Numbered from the stretch's first letter, positions 15,972-23,887 are shown. The stretch: DNA of 40,183 nt from Erysipelotrichaceae bacterium (GCA_017428765.1 JAFRQF010000014.1:1-40183), one strand, 5' to 3'. Notes: generated from the sequence alone by a model not told the origin. Program-made: numbers and translations.

Positions 15972-16759
15972 GAACATTGACAGTTGATGACCGCCGGTCC
16001 GTCGTGAATATGATGCTGAGGATACTCGATAAGATCGATCCGGAAGGCGAACACATCGGTACCACCGATCCGGAAAAAGCTCTGAAGGTGATCCGGGAAA
16101 AGGAAGTGACAGCCGTCTATGTCGATGTGGAGATGCCTAAGATCAACGGCATCGAACTGGCCAGGATGATGCAGGAAGTCAAACCGGAGACCAATATCAT
16201 CTTCATCACAGGCTACCAGGAATACATGCCGGATGCCTTTGAACTCTATGCCAGCGGCTATCTGATGAAGCCGGTGGATGAAGACGATGTCCGCAAATCT
16301 CTCGAACATCTGCGCTACAAAGGCGAACCGATCAAGACCTCGGCCGTCCGCGTACAGTGCTTCGGCAATTTCGAAGTCTTCGTGGGCAATACGCCGATGC
16401 TGTTCCACCGTTCCAAATCCAAGGAACTGTTTGCCTATCTGATCGATCGCAAGGGTGCCGCCTGCACCAACGATATGATCATCGGAAACCTCTGGGGCGA
16501 CAAGCCGCTGACGGAATCTCTGAAGTCCTTACAAAGAACGGTCATCTCCGAGATGATCAAGGATTTCGAACAGGCAAATATCGAAGGGCTCTTCTCCAAA
16601 TCCAAGAACGGTATTTCCGTCAATACGGACATGGTGGATTGCGATTACTACAAGTATCTCGACGGCGACGAGAAGGCGATACGCAGGTTCAAAGGGGAAT
16701 ATATGACCCAGTATGAATTTGCCGAAGAAACAAGAAACAATCTCTTGAAGAATTATTGA
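15968..16759 (+). CDS. Response regulator with receiver and SARP-like winged-helix domain
   Basis: A 263-residue regulator. Residues 1-115 are a receiver with Asp7/Asp8 (VDD), phosphoacceptor Asp53 (VDVEMPKING), Thr81 (ITGY) and Lys101 (YLMKPV). Residues about 127-260 resemble the OmpR-like winged helix plus short tail of SARP/BTAD-type regulators (RVQCFGNFEVFVGNT; SKSKELFAYLIDRKGAACTND). This differs from the LytTR domain normally paired with LytS-type kinases. It overlaps the kinase gene by ATGA, and the STAS-HAD gene starts close behind, so the three are one operon. Confidence 0.85.
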   Translation: MRTLTVDDRRSVVNMMLRILDKIDPEGEHIGTTDPEKALKVIREKEVTAVYVDVEMPKINGIELARMMQEVKPETNIIFITGYQEYMPDAFELYASGYLMKPVDEDDVRKSLEHLRYKGEPIKTSAVRVQCFGNFEVFVGNTPMLFHRSKSKELFAYLIDRKGAACTNDMIIGNLWGDKPLTESLKSLQRTVISEMIKDFEQANIEGLFSKSKNGISVNTDMVDCDYYKYLDGDEKAIRRFKGEYMTQYEFAEETRNNLLKNY

Positions 16760-16770
16760 GTGTGAATGCT

Positions 16771-17868
16771 ATGAAAATTGAAAAGATACAGTATGAAGAC
16801 ATCCTGATCATGTGCCCCTTCGGCAGGATCGATGCACTGACATCGGCAGAGTTTGAAAAAGCACTGATGGAAGCGATCGATGAAAGCCCCAATCTGATCA
16901 TCGACCTGCAGGAGACCGAGTACATCTCCTCTTCCGGCTTAAGAGCCTTCCTGGCTGCCAGGAAGAAGATCTCCAATACCGGCGCCTTCTCCATCATCAA
17001 CGTGAACGAAGACGTGATGGATGTTTTTGACATGACGGGCTTTACCGATATGTTCCGCATCGAAAGAGCGAGCGGAACATCGAAAGACATCAAAGTCATC
17101 TTTTTCGATATCGACGGAACATTGCTTTCCCACAGGACCGGAAAAGTCCCGCAAAGCGCGATCGACGCGATCGCCAAGATACAGAAGAAGGGCATCAAGA
17201 TCGTCGTCGCTACCGGCAGAGACATCGTCGAGATGAAAAAGCTGCCGCTGCAGGGGATCCGTTTCGATGGTTTTCTGACGCTCAACGGCAACATCTGTCT
17301 CGATGAGAATGAAAAGATGTTCGCCGGCAACCAGATCGATCCAGGGGAAGTCGAAGTATTAGTCTCCATATTCAAGGCGGGAAGGATCCCGTTCGTATTG
17401 ATCGGCGAAGAGAAACGCTACATCAACTATGTCGATGACGTCGTCATCCAGACCCAGGAAGCCACCCATGGCACGATCCCGGACATCGGGGAATACCACG
17501 GCGAGAAGATCTACCAGTGTCTGGCTTTCGTCGATGCGAAAACCAGGGAGAAGCTCGAACGTCTCTTGGACAAGTGTTCGATCACATCCTGGAACGATAC
17601 CGGTATCGACATCATCGCCAAGACCGGCGGCAAGGCGGCAGGCATACAGAAGTTTTTAGACAGAGAACAGATCCTGCGCAGCCAGACCATGGCCTTCGGC
17701 GACGGGGAAAACGACAGGACGATGCTGAAGTATGCCGGGACCGGTATCGCCTTAGGCAACGGTTCCGAATTATTAAAGAAAGATGCCGACTACATCACCG
17801 ATGACATCGATGAAAACGGCGTCCGCAACGCATTGATCCATTTCGGACTGCTGGGGGAAGACGAATGA
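16771..17868 (+). CDS. STAS - HAD (Cof/YidA-type phosphatase) fusion protein
   Basis: A 365-residue fusion. Residues about 1-100 are a STAS domain with phosphoacceptor loop YISSSGLR (Ser54, same position as in the STAS gene at 13776). After a short linker, residues about 108-360 are a Cof-type HAD-IIB phosphatase: motif I FFDIDGTLL (nucleophile Asp113, general acid Asp115), motif II VATGRD, a TGGKAAGI lysine, and motif IV FGDGENDRT (Asp311, Asp315). Both domains look complete. No internal start is visible at the join. The start at ATG 16771 lacks a strong ribosome site; a TTG at 16756 overlaps the regulator stop. The HAD substrate (sugar phosphate, FMN or phosphoprotein) is unknown. It overlaps ruvX by ATGA. 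Confidence 0.85.
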   Translation: MKIEKIQYEDILIMCPFGRIDALTSAEFEKALMEAIDESPNLIIDLQETEYISSSGLRAFLAARKKISNTGAFSIINVNEDVMDVFDMTGFTDMFRIERASGTSKDIKVIFFDIDGTLLSHRTGKVPQSAIDAIAKIQKKGIKIVVATGRDIVEMKKLPLQGIRFDGFLTLNGNICLDENEKMFAGNQIDPGEVEVLVSIFKAGRIPFVLIGEEKRYINYVDDVVIQTQEATHGTIPDIGEYHGEKIYQCLAFVDAKTREKLERLLDKCSITSWNDTGIDIIAKTGGKAAGIQKFLDREQILRSQTMAFGDGENDRTMLKYAGTGIALGNGSELLKKDADYITDDIDENGVRNALIHFGLLGEDE

Positions 17869-18278
17869 AATACATCGGACTCGATCTGGGGTCCGTGACC
17901 TGCGGTGTCTCCAAGTCGGAGACCGGCAGGATCGCCCAGCCGGTAAAGACGATCCGCTTTCATCCGGATGACTACGACGAGGCGATCGACAAGATCCTGG
18001 AATACCTCAAGGAAGAAAACCCGGATCTCATCGTCATGGGCTATCCGCTCTTACTGAATGATGACGAGGGTCCCAAGGCGAAACTGTGCCGTGAGGTCGG
18101 AGAGATCATCGAACAGGAATCCGGCATCAAGGTGGTCTTACAGGATGAAAGGAACACCACCAAGGATTCTCAGGAATTTCTGATCATGGCCAACGTTTCA
18201 AGAAAGAAACGCAAGAAGGTCATCGACCAGCAGGCAGCCGTAAGGATCCTGCAGTATTATCTCGATAAGAACAACTAG
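17865..18278 (+). CDS. ruvX: RuvX/YqgF family Holliday-junction resolvase-like nuclease
   Basis: A 137-residue RNase H-fold protein of the YqgF/RuvX family, implicated in pre-16S rRNA processing or junction resolution. It shows YIGLDLGSVTCGVSKSE (catalytic Asp7), IVMGYPL, VVLQDERNTT (the DERxTT motif), and VIDQQAAVRILQYYLD at the C-terminus. Length is normal. It starts inside the stop of the STAS-HAD gene (ATGA), an unusual operon location for this housekeeping gene, and is followed by a strong terminator. Confidence 0.9.
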   Translation: MKYIGLDLGSVTCGVSKSETGRIAQPVKTIRFHPDDYDEAIDKILEYLKEENPDLIVMGYPLLLNDDEGPKAKLCREVGEIIEQESGIKVVLQDERNTTKDSQEFLIMANVSRKKRKKVIDQQAAVRILQYYLDKNN

Positions 18279-18281
18279 ACG

Positions 18282-18305
18282 ATCCCGGAACATTCCGGGA
18301 TTTTT
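18282..18305 (+). terminator. Rho-independent terminator after ruvX
   Basis: ATCCCGGA pairs with TCCGGGAT (18282-18301) around a short loop, followed by TTTT. Confidence 0.85.
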
Positions 18306-18309
18306 GTAT

Positions 18310-18333
18310 AAGAAAAACGCTCCTAGGAGCGTT
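18310..18333 (-). terminator. Terminator of the nucleoside hydrolase transcript
   Basis: An 18-bp perfect palindrome AACGCTCCTAGGAGCGTT (18316-18333) followed on the minus strand by TTTCTTAT. The TAG stop of the hydrolase (18323-18325) is at its centre. Confidence 0.75.
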
Positions 18334-19264
18334 GGATCAGATCGGTGACTAAGCGTATGTATTCTTTCGTAAATCGTTTCGCATCGACATCGAGTGCCAC
18401 TCTGTGGCGTTTTTCTTCAAGATTGAGTTCCTGAAAGGTACCGATGGTCCTGCCGTTTTCTTCCGCCGTCAGATTGCAGGGAAACCAGTTGGTGATGACC
18501 GAAGGATCTATAGAGGCATAGGCAGCCAGCGGGTCGTGCATGGCTCCTCCGACATCCTCACCGCCAAGTTCATGGACGTAGTAGAAATGAGCGATATCAT
18601 AGATATCTTTTCCTGCTTTGTTTAGATCCTTAAAATGAGCGATATCGGAAACTTTGAACAAGGTCTTCAGTGTCGCATCCAAAGGAATGATCGAAAGATG
18701 AAGCGGCGAAGCAAAGACTTCCTTTGCGGCCAGCGGGTCGGAGCCGATATTGGCTTCCGCATAGACCGACTTGTTGCCCTGCAGTGTGAGGGCACCGCCC
18801 ATGATCGTGATATTGCCGACAAGCTTCAGAGCCTCGACATCTTTTCTTATGCAGTCAGCCAGGTTGGTCAGAGGACCGACGAAGACCAGATGAAGTTCTT
18901 CCTTGTATCTTCTTGCGCTTTCGATGATAAAATCGACGGCGCTTTTTTCTTCTTCCTTGTTTTCCGGCGTGCCCAGATCGACATCGCCGATGCCGTTATG
19001 GCCGTGGACCAGCGGAGATTTGTTTCCTCTGACATAAGAGTCTTTGCCATAGGCATGATCTGCACCTCTGTAGACACCGATGTCTTTCTGGTGAAAGAGC
19101 TCCAGGATCGAAAGGCTGTTCCGTATCGAAGAATCGACATCGATGTTGCCGTAGGTCGTCGTGACGCCAAGCAGTTGTATCTTCGGGTCGGCAAGGATGT
19201 AGGTGATGGCTAAGGCGTCGTCGACGCCGGTATCACAGTCGATGATCATTTTTGTCTCTGGCAT
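18323..19264 (-). CDS. Inosine/uridine-preferring nucleoside hydrolase
   Basis: A 313-residue cytosolic hydrolase that cleaves ribonucleosides to base and ribose. The Ca-binding N-terminus IIDCDTGVDDALAI (Asp9, Asp11, Asp15, Asp16) is intact, as are VFVGPLTNLA, IMGGAL, an EANIGSDPLAA segment with the usual N-x-x-x-D pattern, and MHDPLAAY near the C-terminus. The start at 19264 is set by GGAGGAAAGACA immediately upstream; a longer upstream frame is not coding. It lies downstream of adenosine deaminase and an LCP-like gene in the same direction, so adenosine to inosine to hypoxanthine salvage is a reasonable reading. Confidence 0.92.
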   Translation of the reverse strand: MPETKMIIDCDTGVDDALAITYILADPKIQLLGVTTTYGNIDVDSSIRNSLSILELFHQKDIGVYRGADHAYGKDSYVRGNKSPLVHGHNGIGDVDLGTPENKEEEKSAVDFIIESARRYKEELHLVFVGPLTNLADCIRKDVEALKLVGNITIMGGALTLQGNKSVYAEANIGSDPLAAKEVFASPLHLSIIPLDATLKTLFKVSDIAHFKDLNKAGKDIYDIAHFYYVHELGGEDVGGAMHDPLAAYASIDPSVITNWFPCNLTAEENGRTIGTFQELNLEEKRHRVALDVDAKRFTKEYIRLVTDLIQRS

Positions 19265-19304
19265 TGTCTTTCCTCCTGCTTCCGGTTTCAGTATACTATA
19301 TCCT

Positions 19305-19331
19305 TCAAAAAGACCGGTATCTGCCGGTCTT
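19305..19331 (-). terminator. Terminator between the LCP-like gene and the hydrolase
   Basis: On the minus strand AAGACCGG pairs with CCGGTCTT (19310-19331), followed by TTTTG. The TAA stop of the LCP-like gene (19330-19332) overlaps the hairpin. Read-through would be needed for the hydrolase to share this transcript; a TATACT-like -10 just downstream may give it its own promoter. Confidence 0.65.
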
Positions 19332-19848
19332 AGTGAATCTGCGTCCTGTCGTTGACTTTGATCAGATCGATCTTCCATTTGTTGAGATCCGGGATCTCCG
19401 AAACGAAGGTCTTAAGGGCGTCTGCCATAGGAAGGTCGGTCGTATAGGAATCTTTCAAGGTGTTCAATAAGCCCGGGATCGTGAAGAGAAGATTCTTCTT
19501 TCCCAGAGCTTTGAAGATGGCGTCGATGACATCGTCGAAGCGGTCTTCGCAGATCAGCTGCAACGCCTGTCTGCCGTTGATGTGTCTGCCATTGACATCG
19601 ATGCCGCCGAGTTCATTGGTGAGCTTGACGATCAGGTCGGAAAGGATCTCGATCTTGTAGTCGGCTTTTGAACCGAAAAGATCTTTGAGCTGCGCATCGA
19701 TGTCTCTTCTTTCATCGATCATTTCATCCGTCAGCTGAAAGATGTCGGTGTGGTTTGCGATCGTGTCGGCTTTGGCGAACAGATGTGTCTTTTTATTATC
19801 GTTTTGCGTGTCGATGAGGACCGCATGGATCGAAAATCTGCTGTTCAT
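19330..19848 (-). CDS. LCP-like (LytR-CpsA-Psr-related) domain protein lacking a membrane anchor
   Basis: A 172-residue protein that aligns by eye with the core of LCP phosphotransferases: an N-terminal strand pair (HAVLIDTQND), a helix region before KADYKIEILSDLIVKLTNEL, then GGIDVNGRHINGRQALQLI and a C-terminal LLFTIPGLLNTLKDSYTTDL, matching the GGVDVN, HLDGxQALAY and LLxxLxxxVxTDL pattern. It has no transmembrane segment, and the usual SIPRDT active-site strand reads LFAKADTI, so catalytic Arg/Asp are missing. It starts directly after the TAG of adenosine deaminase. A non-catalytic role, for example binding polyprenyl-linked or nucleotide ligands, is conjecture; the family assignment is moderate. 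Confidence 0.55.
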   Translation of the reverse strand: MNSRFSIHAVLIDTQNDNKKTHLFAKADTIANHTDIFQLTDEMIDERRDIDAQLKDLFGSKADYKIEILSDLIVKLTNELGGIDVNGRHINGRQALQLICEDRFDDVIDAIFKALGKKNLLFTIPGLLNTLKDSYTTDLPMADALKTFVSEIPDLNKWKIDLIKVNDRTQIH

Positions 19849-20856
19849 CTAACAATCGTGCAGGGCCTTGGTCAGCTCGGCGATGATCCTTTCTTTGCCC
19901 GGACAGAAGGAAGCACGGGCGGAATAGAGATTGGAGAGGATGAAGTCTTTTTCGTTGAAACCGAAGTGTTTCGCGATGACATCGTACTCGTGTTTCAGAC
20001 TGATGCCCATCAGACCCGGGTCATCGGTATTGATGTTGATCATGACGCCTTTGTCCCAGAGTTTGCGTATCGGATGTTCCTCTAAGGAAGGAACGCAGCG
20101 TGAGAAATAGTTGGAGGTCACCGAGATCTCCAGCAGGACGTCGTTCTTAACGAGTTCGTCAATGACTTTCTCATCTTCGATCGCATGGATGCCATGTCCG
20201 ATCCTTCCGCCTTTCTGGCTGATCGCAAAGGCGACATTGGATGCCGGACCGGATTCGCCCGCGTGGATCGTATAGTGAAGACCGAGACGCTTTGCCAGAT
20301 CGAACTGCGGTTCGTAATTTTCGATCGGTGTCGCCAGTTCATCACCTGCCAGGTCGATGCCAACGACGCCCTGGTCCTTGTATTTCTTGGCGAGAAGGAT
20401 AGTCCTTGTATTGTTTTCGATCGTACCCAAGTCCTGACCGAGATTCATCATACATAAAAGGAAACCGCAGACCATATCCGGATAGACTTCAAGAGCTTTC
20501 TTTCTTCCGCGCAGGACGGCCTGTACGGCCTGTTCCATGGTCATATGGTCATTGGCGTGGGACTGCGGCGAGAAGCGCAGTTCCACGAGTCTGGAACCGG
20601 ACTCGTACATATCCTTGAGCAGCTCGAAAGAGAGTTCTTCCAGACGTTCTTCGTTCTGCAGAAGACCTGTCAGCAAGGCAAATTCGCCCATGCATTCCGA
20701 CAGGGTCATCGTGTCAGACATCACATGATCTCTGATCCATTCTTCATCGCTGATCTCAGGTGTGAGAAGTCCGTCTTCACGGCAGTATTTGACGAATAAA
20801 CGGTTGGGGATCGCGCCGTCCATGTGGCAGTGCAGTTCTACTTTAGGATATGACAT
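19849..20856 (-). CDS. add: Adenosine deaminase
   Basis: A 335-residue metallo-deaminase converting adenosine to inosine. Zn ligands and active-site residues are in place: HCH (His9, His11) in ELHCHMDGAI, IHAGE (His198, Glu201), GHGIHAIED (His221) and NTDDPGL (Asp278, Asp279). Length is typical. The start at 20856 follows GGAGGAATAAC; the longer frame is excluded. A TATAAT -10 (complement of 20884-20889) lies about 30 bases upstream, just after the terminator of the DUF4342 gene. It heads a salvage group with the nucleoside hydrolase. Confidence 0.93.
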   Translation of the reverse strand: MSYPKVELHCHMDGAIPNRLFVKYCREDGLLTPEISDEEWIRDHVMSDTMTLSECMGEFALLTGLLQNEERLEELSFELLKDMYESGSRLVELRFSPQSHANDHMTMEQAVQAVLRGRKKALEVYPDMVCGFLLCMMNLGQDLGTIENNTRTILLAKKYKDQGVVGIDLAGDELATPIENYEPQFDLAKRLGLHYTIHAGESGPASNVAFAISQKGGRIGHGIHAIEDEKVIDELVKNDVLLEISVTSNYFSRCVPSLEEHPIRKLWDKGVMININTDDPGLMGISLKHEYDVIAKHFGFNEKDFILSNLYSARASFCPGKERIIAELTKALHDC

Positions 20857-20893
20857 GTTATTCCTCCGAAAATCAATATCAACATTATATAAC

Positions 20894-20922
20894 AAAAAGA
20901 CCGCACAGAGTCTGCTGTGCGG
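20894..20922 (-). terminator. Terminator of the UBA-DUF4342 gene
   Basis: On the minus strand CCGCACAG pairs with CTGTGCGG (20901-20922), followed by TCTTTTTG. Confidence 0.8.
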
Positions 20923-20939
20923 TGTGTGGATCTTTGGTC

Positions 20940-21371
20940 TTAGAGAATGGTTTCGGAACCGTCGGAACGGACGATCGCGAAACGGTAGTTCATGCCGAAT
21001 CTCGTGACGAGGCCGGCGATGATGAGAAGCGGAGCAGTGTTGGAGATCAGAGCCAGTGCGCCGATGGCAGCACCGCCGTTGAGGCTGACGCCGGCAACTT
21101 TCTTTCCGTGATTGTCGCGGACTTCAAGCTTCGTCGCATCGCCTTGTTTGATCACCTCTTTGATCTTCTCCATGATCGTCTCGGCGTTTCTCTCTGTATC
21201 TTCTGAAAAGTTTCTGAAGAATGAGCCGAAAGTAGAACGATCTTTGTTTTCAAGGTAGATGATCGCATCGATCACGATACCGTCTGAATGGTCCAGAGCT
21301 TCCTTCGCCTGCGCGTAAGAACAGCCGGTCCTTTCGATGACCTGATCCACATCCTGAATCGTATAATTCAT
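20940..21371 (-). CDS. UBA-like - DUF4342 protein, CIRCE-controlled
   Basis: A 143-residue protein. Residues about 5-42 form a UBA/TS-N-like three-helix motif (VDQVIERTGCSYAQAKEALD), a fold used by EF-Ts and nascent-chain-associated proteins. The rest is DUF4342, with VIKQGDATKLEVRDNHGKKV and a hydrophobic Gly/Ala/Leu-rich stretch (about 95-125) that could insert in or lie on the membrane. Function unknown. AAAGGAGG precedes the start. A sigma-A promoter and a CIRCE operator lie directly upstream, placing it in the HrcA heat-shock regulon (inference from the site), which suggests a proteostasis role. Confidence 0.85.
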   Translation of the reverse strand: MNYTIQDVDQVIERTGCSYAQAKEALDHSDGIVIDAIIYLENKDRSTFGSFFRNFSEDTERNAETIMEKIKEVIKQGDATKLEVRDNHGKKVAGVSLNGGAAIGALALISNTAPLLIIAGLVTRFGMNYRFAIVRSDGSETIL

Positions 21372-21384
21372 TTTTGGCCCTCCT

Positions 21385-21411
21385 TTAGCACTCTAGTGCT
21401 TTGACTGCTAA
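21385..21411 (-). promoter_or_regulatory. CIRCE element (HrcA operator)
   Basis: TTAGCACTC (21385-21393), exactly nine bases, then GACTGCTAA (21403-21411). The consensus is TTAGCACTC-N9-GAGTGCTAA, so 17 of 18 arm positions match. It sits between the minus-strand -10 box and the Shine-Dalgarno of the UBA-DUF4342 gene, the classical HrcA position. Confidence 0.9.
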
Positions 21412-21412
21412 C

Positions 21413-21441
21413 AGTATATCGTGTTTTTGACCCTGCGTCAA
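21413..21441 (-). promoter_or_regulatory. Sigma-A promoter of the UBA-DUF4342 gene
   Basis: On the minus strand TTGACG (21441-21436), a 17-base spacer, and TATACT (21418-21413). Transcription would start within or at the edge of the CIRCE element. Confidence 0.85.
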
Positions 21442-21484
21442 GAAATATATATGAAGTGTTAAAATGAGGAAGAGAGGTACGATT

Positions 21485-23812
21485 ATGATCTGTTTGAATA
21501 ATGACTGGAAATTCACGGAAAACTTCAATGAAGCTTTTCTTAACGGTGATGATACAGACTGCACTACAGTCCGTCTTCCCCATACGGTGAAGATGCTGCC
21601 GTTACATTACGCGGACGACAGAGATTATCAGATGATCTCCGGCTACCGCAGGAAACTCTATGTATCGGAAGATCTGAAAGGCAAGAGGCTCTTTCTGCAG
21701 TTCGATGCGGCAGGTCACATCGCAACGGTATACATCAATCACAAGGAAGCATATACGCATATGGGCGGTTATACGGCCTTCCGTTTTGAGATCTCCGATC
21801 TTGTGGAATATGGCAAGGAAAACGACATCTGCGTCAAGCTCGACTCGACGGAGAATCCTTCCGTTCCGCCGTTTGGCTATGTCATCGACTATCTGACCTA
21901 TGGCGGACTTTACCGCAGCGTCTATCTTGATGTACAGGAAAAGGAATACGTGGAAGATGTCTTCGTCTTTACGCCGTCTACAGACATAGCACATGTGCAG
22001 ATAAAGATCGATGGTGATCCCGAGCAGGAAAAAAGGATCGTGATCCTTGATAAACAAGGAAACTGTGTCTATGAGAACGTGACGGCAGAAAATGAATTCG
22101 ATTGCCATGTGAAGGACGTCAGAACATGGGATGTCGATGATCCGTATCTTTATACGTTGGAAGTCTCTTTGAACAACGGAGCCAAAAAGGAAGTCCGTTT
22201 CGGCTTCCGCACGGCGGAATTCAAGGCGGACGGTTTCTATCTCAACGGAAAGAGACTTGTGATGCGCGGACTGGACCGTCATCAGTGCTACCCGTACATC
22301 GGTTATGCGGCAAGCGATTCTCTGCAAAGAGAAGATGCGCGGATATTGAAGGAAGAACTGTGCTGCAACGCGGTGCGTACTTCCCACTATCCGCAAGCCC
22401 AGGCCTTCATCGATGCCTGCGATGAGATGGGACTTCTCGTATTCACCGAGATCCCCGGCTGGCAGCATATCGGCGATGAGGCCTGGAAAGATGTTGCCTG
22501 CAAGAACGTCGAAGAGATGGTCTTGCAGTATCGCAATCACCCATCGATCGTCTTATGGGGCGTGCGTATCAACGAGTCGCAGGACGATGATGCCTTCTAT
22601 ACCCGCACCAATGCGATCGCCCATAAGCTCGATCCTTCCAGAGCGACTTCCGGTGTCCGCTATCTTCTGAAGTCTTCCTTGCTGGAAGATGTCTATGCCT
22701 ACAACGATTTCTCCCATACCGGAAGTAATGCCGGGGCAAGGAAGAAGAAAGATGTCACGACCGATATGAACAAGGCCCTGCTGATCTCGGAGGCGAACGG
22801 CCATATGTTCCCGACCAAGGCCTTCGACTTCTGGTCCAAGCGCCAGGAACATGCCCTGCGTCATGCCAGAGTCATGGATGCGGCACTTGGATCTGGGGAA
22901 CACGCAGGGGTATTCCAGTGGTGCATGTTTGATTATGCGACACACAAGGATTTCGGATCGGGCGATCGCATCTGCTACCATGGCGTGATGGATGCCTTCC
23001 GCAATCCGAAGCTGGCTGCTTATACCTATGCGATACAGGGAAATAACGAAGATGTCCTGGAGGTCTCTTCGCTGATGGATATCGGCGATTACCCGGCTTG
23101 CAATATCCCCGATCTTTATGTTTTCACCAATGCCGACAGCGTGAAGCTGTATAAGAACGATGTCTTTGTCAAAGAATATGTCAAGGGTCCTTACAAGGCT
23201 TTGAAACATTCGCCATTGAAGATCAACGATCTGATCGGCGATCTGTTAAGGGCGAATGAAGGCTACGATGAGGAAAAGGCAGACGAGGTCCGCAAGTGCC
23301 TGCTGCTGTTAAAGAAATATGGTTTTGAAAAGCTGCCGATGATCTATAAGGTTAAGATCGCCCGGGCCATGAAGAAATATAATGTTTCGGAAAAAGAGGC
23401 CAATGCCTTGTATGGAAAGTATGTGGGCAACTGGGGCGGTTCCGCTACCGTATGGCGCTTCGATGCGATCAAGGATGAAAAGGTCGTGAAATCAAAGACC
23501 TTATGTCCAAGTGCCGACTTGCGCATGGAGGTCAAGACTTCTTCTGAAGTATTGAAAGAAGGCGAGACTTACGATATGGGCAGCGTACGTATCCGCGTCC
23601 TGGATGGCAATGACAACATCGCACCTTATGGCATGAATGCGATCACTTACAGCACGGAAGGCGCTATCGAGCTCGTAGGTCCTGCGGTCTCCGTCGCCGA
23701 AGGCGGCATGACCGGCACCTATGTACGGACAAAGGGCGAAAAAGGAAAAGGCGTCCTTCACATACACAGCGATGGCATGAAGGATGTCGACATCGAATAT
23801 AACGTGATATAA
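21485..23812 (+). CDS. Glycoside hydrolase family 2 (beta-galactosidase/beta-glucuronidase type)
   Basis: A 775-residue GH2 enzyme without signal peptide, so it acts on imported glycosides. Domain order: N-terminal sugar-binding jelly roll (about 1-160, YGGLYRSVYLDV), Ig-like domain (about 165-250), TIM barrel (about 255-530), then C-terminal beta domains. In the barrel, RGLDRHQCYP and AVRTSHYPQAQ are conserved, the acid/base is Glu364 (RINES) and the nucleophile Glu436 (LLISEANG), 72 residues apart as usual in GH2. VFQWCMFDYATHKD and RICYHGVMDAFRNPKLAAY are typical. The start at 21485 has AGAGAGG upstream. No sugar transporter is adjacent. Exact substrate unresolved. Confidence 0.9.
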   Translation: MICLNNDWKFTENFNEAFLNGDDTDCTTVRLPHTVKMLPLHYADDRDYQMISGYRRKLYVSEDLKGKRLFLQFDAAGHIATVYINHKEAYTHMGGYTAFRFEISDLVEYGKENDICVKLDSTENPSVPPFGYVIDYLTYGGLYRSVYLDVQEKEYVEDVFVFTPSTDIAHVQIKIDGDPEQEKRIVILDKQGNCVYENVTAENEFDCHVKDVRTWDVDDPYLYTLEVSLNNGAKKEVRFGFRTAEFKADGFYLNGKRLVMRGLDRHQCYPYIGYAASDSLQREDARILKEELCCNAVRTSHYPQAQAFIDACDEMGLLVFTEIPGWQHIGDEAWKDVACKNVEEMVLQYRNHPSIVLWGVRINESQDDDAFYTRTNAIAHKLDPSRATSGVRYLLKSSLLEDVYAYNDFSHTGSNAGARKKKDVTTDMNKALLISEANGHMFPTKAFDFWSKRQEHALRHARVMDAALGSGEHAGVFQWCMFDYATHKDFGSGDRICYHGVMDAFRNPKLAAYTYAIQGNNEDVLEVSSLMDIGDYPACNIPDLYVFTNADSVKLYKNDVFVKEYVKGPYKALKHSPLKINDLIGDLLRANEGYDEEKADEVRKCLLLLKKYGFEKLPMIYKVKIARAMKKYNVSEKEANALYGKYVGNWGGSATVWRFDAIKDEKVVKSKTLCPSADLRMEVKTSSEVLKEGETYDMGSVRIRVLDGNDNIAPYGMNAITYSTEGAIELVGPAVSVAEGGMTGTYVRTKGEKGKGVLHIHSDGMKDVDIEYNVI

Positions 23813-23887
23813 AAGTGAGACGGCCTGATCATCGGGCCGTTACTTTGTCTTGGGTAAGAAAGACGTTAGAGAAGTATATATGATACG

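Noticed and set aside
21602..22540. Long (312-codon) minus-strand frame within the GH2 gene
   Set aside because: It mirrors GH2 codons; the plus-strand protein has complete GH2 motifs, and the minus frame has no ribosome site or recognisable domain.
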